Of a stretch of DNA of 44,622 nucleotides, positions 42,133 to 44,622 are shown piece after piece. The stretch comes from Bdellovibrionaceae bacterium UBA2316 (GTDB lineage: Bacteria; Bdellovibrionota; Bdellovibrionia; Bdellovibrionales; Bdellovibrionaceae): assembly GCA_002345205.1 (NCBI GenBank), contig DDVI01000071.1, positions 1-44,622 of the forward strand. Direction: 5' to 3'. Made by a program: the position numbers and the translations under genes. How positions within the stretch are numbered: position 1 is the first letter of the stretch; each line of letters begins with the position of its first letter. Under the pieces are notes generated by a model. The model was given only the letters and a program-made list of their open reading frames with translations. It did not search any database and was not told the DNA's origin.

Positions 42133-42936
42133 ATGATAAACGATATTTTATTTATACCGACTGAGGTCCAGTATTTTTTCTTTTTTTTGATGGGCGCAAT
42201 AATTGGTAGTTTTGCCAACGTAATTATTTATCGTTTACCTCAAGATTTGTCGGTAGTTACGCCAAGATCTCATTGTTATCAATGCAAGGTGCCGATTCGT
42301 TGGTTTGATAATATTCCGATTTTAACTTGGTTTATTTTACGAGGCCGTTGTCGTAATTGTGGAGCAAAATATTCCTGGAGATATCCATTCGTTGAATTTT
42401 TGACTGGGCTATTGTTTGTGCTGAGTTTTCATTTCATTGGTTATAAATGGTTTTTGCTTGAAGTTTTAATTTTCCAATTTGGCATTGTGGTTTGTAGTTT
42501 TATAGATTTCGACCACATGATTTTACCTGATGAGTTTACGCTAAGTGGAATTGTCCTAGGGTTGTTAGGGGCATGGTTAAACCCAGAGCGAGAGTTTCTT
42601 GATAGTTTGCTCGGAATGCTATTTGGTGGCGGGTTTCTTTGGTTTATGGCCTATGCTTACTATTTACTTTCAAAGAACGAAGGTATGGGTGGGGGAGATA
42701 TAAAACTCCTTGCATGGCTGGGAGCTTTGTTAGGGTGGAAAGCTATTCCGTTTATCATTATGTCAGCGGCAATTTTGGGTTCCATTGTTGGAATTGCAAT
42801 AGCGGTAAAAAACAAAGATGGGTTGAAAACCGCTATTCCGTTTGGCCCGTACCTAGCCCTTGGTGGGGTTTTTTACATTTTTGGTGGCAACGAATTGGCA
42901 TTTCAATACTTTAATTTGTTTTTACCTGGATTTTGA
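42133..42936 (+). CDS. pilD: Type IV prepilin peptidase / N-methyltransferase
   Basis: The product has 267 residues. It removes the leader of type IV prepilins and methylates the new N-terminus at the inner membrane. The zinc-binding cysteines are CYQC (48, 51) and CRNC (73, 76). The aspartyl protease residues are Asp-125 in SFIDFDHMILPD and Asp-189 in GMGGGD. The N-terminal methylase domain opens with FLMGAIIGSFANVIIYRLP, as in PilD and GspO. I place the start at ATG 42133; the reading frame stays open 165 bases further upstream, but that stretch is antisense to the divergent lipoprotein gene and would cover the -10 box. Eight or so membrane helices are expected. pilM follows 51 bases downstream. 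Confidence 0.92.
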   Translation: MINDILFIPTEVQYFFFFLMGAIIGSFANVIIYRLPQDLSVVTPRSHCYQCKVPIRWFDNIPILTWFILRGRCRNCGAKYSWRYPFVEFLTGLLFVLSFHFIGYKWFLLEVLIFQFGIVVCSFIDFDHMILPDEFTLSGIVLGLLGAWLNPEREFLDSLLGMLFGGGFLWFMAYAYYLLSKNEGMGGGDIKLLAWLGALLGWKAIPFIIMSAAILGSIVGIAIAVKNKDGLKTAIPFGPYLALGGVFYIFGGNELAFQYFNLFLPGF

Positions 42937-42949
42937 ACCTGTAGGTGAT

Positions 42950-42977
42950 TTGACTCTGCTCTAGGTCCATTTAATAT
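42950..42977 (+). promoter_or_regulatory. Promoter for pilM-pilN, predicted near-leaderless
   Basis: TTGACT (42950-42955), a 16-base spacer and TAATAT (42972-42977) are followed by ten bases and ATG 42988. The mRNA leader would be about three bases, with no ribosome binding site in CTATCTATAT. Confidence 0.5.
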
Positions 42978-42987
42978 CTATCTATAT

Positions 42988-44049
42988 ATGTTTTTCAGCT
43001 CAAAAAAAATATTAGGTCTCGATATAGGGACTAACTCAATCAAAATTGCCGAATTGGAAATTTCCAAGGGTAGCGCCGTGTTGCAGAACTTTGGTTATAT
43101 GCCAACGCCAATCAACGCGATGGCTCCTGAGGAAATCAAAGATGTTTCTGCGCTAGGTTCAGCGATATCTAATCTAGTTTCAGAATTAAAAACAAAGCGA
43201 AAGAACGTTTGCGCAGGCTTAAGCGGCACATCAGTCATCGTTAGAAAAATAACGATGCCTAAACTAGATGGTAAACTTTTGAAAGAGCAAATAAAATTCG
43301 AAGCGGAACAGTATATCCCCTTCGACATTAATAATATTTCTTTAACACATGTTGTATTACCGTCGCTAAGCCAAGGTGGCACGATGGACCTGCTTCTGGT
43401 AGCTGCACAGAATGAGATTATCACTCAGTACTTAGCAACAATTGAGAATGCAAATTTGAAATCAAATATTTTCGACGTGACTGGGTTCGCTCTCGCAAAT
43501 GTGTTTGAATTCAACTACGGGCGTATCAAAGATCAAAATATTGGATTATTTAATTTTGGCAGTTCAGTTACTAACTTTATCGTGATTAGTCAGGGAGATA
43601 TCGTTTTTTGTCGCGACATCTTGGTGGGTGGAGTGAATTATACAAGTGAGATTTCAAAGAATTTAGGTATATCATTCCCTGAAGCAGAAGCTTTAAAAAT
43701 ATCGGCATCAACGAAAAAAGATATTCCAGAGGATGTAGTTAACTATATTAATTTTACTACGGAATCTATCATCGAGGAAATTAAGAACTCGTTAGATTTG
43801 TTGAATGTTTCGACGAATGGTCTAACTCTAAATCGTTGTTTCTTTACTGGTGGTTCATGCCAAACTTTAGGTCTTATTGATTCCCTTGTTAAAAGTACGG
43901 GGATTCAGTTTGAGCAATTGAATCCGTTTAAACGCATTCAATCAAACCCGAAGAAATTTTCTTCAGCTTATATGAAGCAGATTAGCAATTTATCACCCAT
44001 TTCATTGGGATTAGCATTAAGAGAGGCTTCAGATCATGATCCGAATTAA
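42988..44049 (+). CDS. pilM: Type IV pilus assembly protein PilM
   Basis: The product has 353 residues. It is a cytoplasmic actin-like ATPase that binds the N-terminus of PilN and couples the cytoplasmic motor ring to the pilus alignment complex. The actin-type nucleotide loop is ILGLDIGTNSIKIAELE near residue 8-24; FEAEQYIPFDINN near 107 is the PilM hallmark; a second phosphate loop is IGLFNFGSSVTNFIVI near 186; the C-terminal FFTGGSCQTLGL is the adenosine motif. The stop overlaps pilN by 14 bases. PilM-PilN-PilO-PilP-PilQ order is expected downstream of the window. Confidence 0.93.
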   Translation: MFFSSKKILGLDIGTNSIKIAELEISKGSAVLQNFGYMPTPINAMAPEEIKDVSALGSAISNLVSELKTKRKNVCAGLSGTSVIVRKITMPKLDGKLLKEQIKFEAEQYIPFDINNISLTHVVLPSLSQGGTMDLLLVAAQNEIITQYLATIENANLKSNIFDVTGFALANVFEFNYGRIKDQNIGLFNFGSSVTNFIVISQGDIVFCRDILVGGVNYTSEISKNLGISFPEAEALKISASTKKDIPEDVVNYINFTTESIIEEIKNSLDLLNVSTNGLTLNRCFFTGGSCQTLGLIDSLVKSTGIQFEQLNPFKRIQSNPKKFSSAYMKQISNLSPISLGLALREASDHDPN

Positions 44050-44622
44050 TCTCTTAAACTCAAGAATTAGATCACAGGTTAATCCACAATTAACAACCAT
44101 TGCGATTAACTCTGATATCGTGATGACTAGGGAAGATATACAAAAGCAAGCTACCGTTCGGCTAGCCATTATGTTTTTATTTCCGTTAGTGTTCTATTTT
44201 TACGACAATTATTACTATCAAGATGAAGTTCTTTCTCAATTTCCGCCTTTAGAGCAAAGGATAGATGAACTTGGCAAATTTAATGCTGCCAAAGAAAAAT
44301 TTGTAAATGATATTAAGCAGTTTGAGAAAGAAGGAAAGCTGATTCAAGATAAAATTAACAAAATTAATTTTTTGGATGCTCTTCGCGGATACGAAATCGA
44401 AATTCATAAGTTTTTTCAAAAAACTCTTCCTCAAAAATTGTGGTTTGATGAAATGGTCTATAGTTTCGACCAAAAGTCCGAAACTGGTGTAAAAGGCGAA
44501 ATAAAAATACGTGGTTTGTCGCATAATCCATCAGATATTCAATTGCTGAGAAAAGCCATTAAGGAAAATATTTTATTTACAGAATGTGAAATTCAAAAGC
44601 AAAATACAGTCGATTTTGAAAA
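44036..44622 (+). CDS. pilN: Type IV pilus assembly protein PilN (partial, runs off the end)
   Basis: The frame is open from ATG 44036 to the end of the window, 195 complete codons. It begins with MIRINLL, the conserved PilN tail that inserts into PilM. After a less typical stretch (8-40) there is one membrane helix at about 41-57 (VRLAIMFLFPLVFYFYDN), then a periplasmic coiled coil (about 70-115) and the start of the ferredoxin-like domain (LWFDEMVYSFDQKSETGVKG). The cytoplasmic tail of about 40 residues is longer than the roughly 20 usual in PilN. It overlaps pilM by 14 bases. Confidence 0.85.
   Translation, partial: MIRINLLNSRIRSQVNPQLTTIAINSDIVMTREDIQKQATVRLAIMFLFPLVFYFYDNYYYQDEVLSQFPPLEQRIDELGKFNAAKEKFVNDIKQFEKEGKLIQDKINKINFLDALRGYEIEIHKFFQKTLPQKLWFDEMVYSFDQKSETGVKGEIKIRGLSHNPSDIQLLRKAIKENILFTECEIQKQNTVDFE

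Noticed and set aside
42639..42914. 91-residue plus-strand frame inside pilD
   Set aside because: Out-of-frame shadow of pilD; Trp/Cys-rich with no domain and no ribosome binding site.
1..44622. Sigma-54 (-24/-12) promoters near rpoN-linked genes
   Set aside because: I looked in the intergenic regions for TGGCAC-N5-TTGC-like sites and found none good enough to report.

Overview
The window looks like chromosomal DNA of a low-G+C member of the Bdellovibrionota (Bdellovibrio/Pseudobdellovibrio-like) or a close deltaproteobacterial relative. This rests on gene content: two clusters resembling the Myxococcus/Bdellovibrio adventurous-gliding (Agl/Glt) envelope machine, a Gram-negative LPS-export and Kdo gene set, type IV pilus genes and tandem signal peptidases. 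I see no IS element, prophage, CRISPR array, tRNA or rRNA. Coding density is very high and many starts overlap the previous stop. The genus is inferred, not proven.

Layout. (1) 1-16206: the end of kdsD, a secreted protein built of 30-residue repeats, kdsC, a ten-gene gliding-type cluster (two outer-membrane barrels, two periplasmic TPR proteins, a TPR lipoprotein, a small secreted protein, an FHA-TM-proline-rich-AgmX/PglI protein and a TolQ-TolR-TolR motor), then a fused lptC-lptA, lptB and rpoN. (2) 16329-25202: a second eight-gene cluster in which every gene has a paralogue in cluster 1 but the motor genes have moved to the front. (3) 25203-25375: a convergent junction with three hairpins, followed by a minus-strand GYF-like/PilZ protein. 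(4) 26575-33170: apt, hpf, metK, lepA and three consecutive signal peptidase I genes. (5) 33275-39150: pyrB, carA, an unrecognised gene and carB, with a PhnD-like binding protein overlapping the end of carB. (6) 40030-41549: an ABC-2 type exporter pair. (7) 41562-42101, minus: a lipoprotein made of 16-residue cysteine repeats. (8) 42133-end: pilD, pilM and the start of pilN.

The most striking point is architectural. The familiar proteobacterial run kdsD-kdsC-lptC-lptA-lptB-rpoN-hpf is still present in order, but two paralogous gliding-type machines have been inserted into it, one between kdsC and lptC and one between rpoN and hpf. A putative c-di-GMP receptor with a GYF-like domain lies directly beside the second machine. 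The clusters encode a plausible proton-driven inner-membrane motor (all four TolR-like subunits keep the membrane Asp), a cytoplasm-to-periplasm transmitter, periplasmic TPR scaffolds and outer-membrane barrels. No MglA, MglB, GltI or GltJ homologue is present here, so any machine would need parts encoded elsewhere.

A second theme is promoter placement. Several first-in-operon genes (lptB, pyrB, the ABC ATPase, pilD, pilM, probably lptC and apt) have a sigma70-like -10 box only 6-10 bases before the start codon and no good ribosome binding site, which suggests leaderless or nearly leaderless mRNAs.
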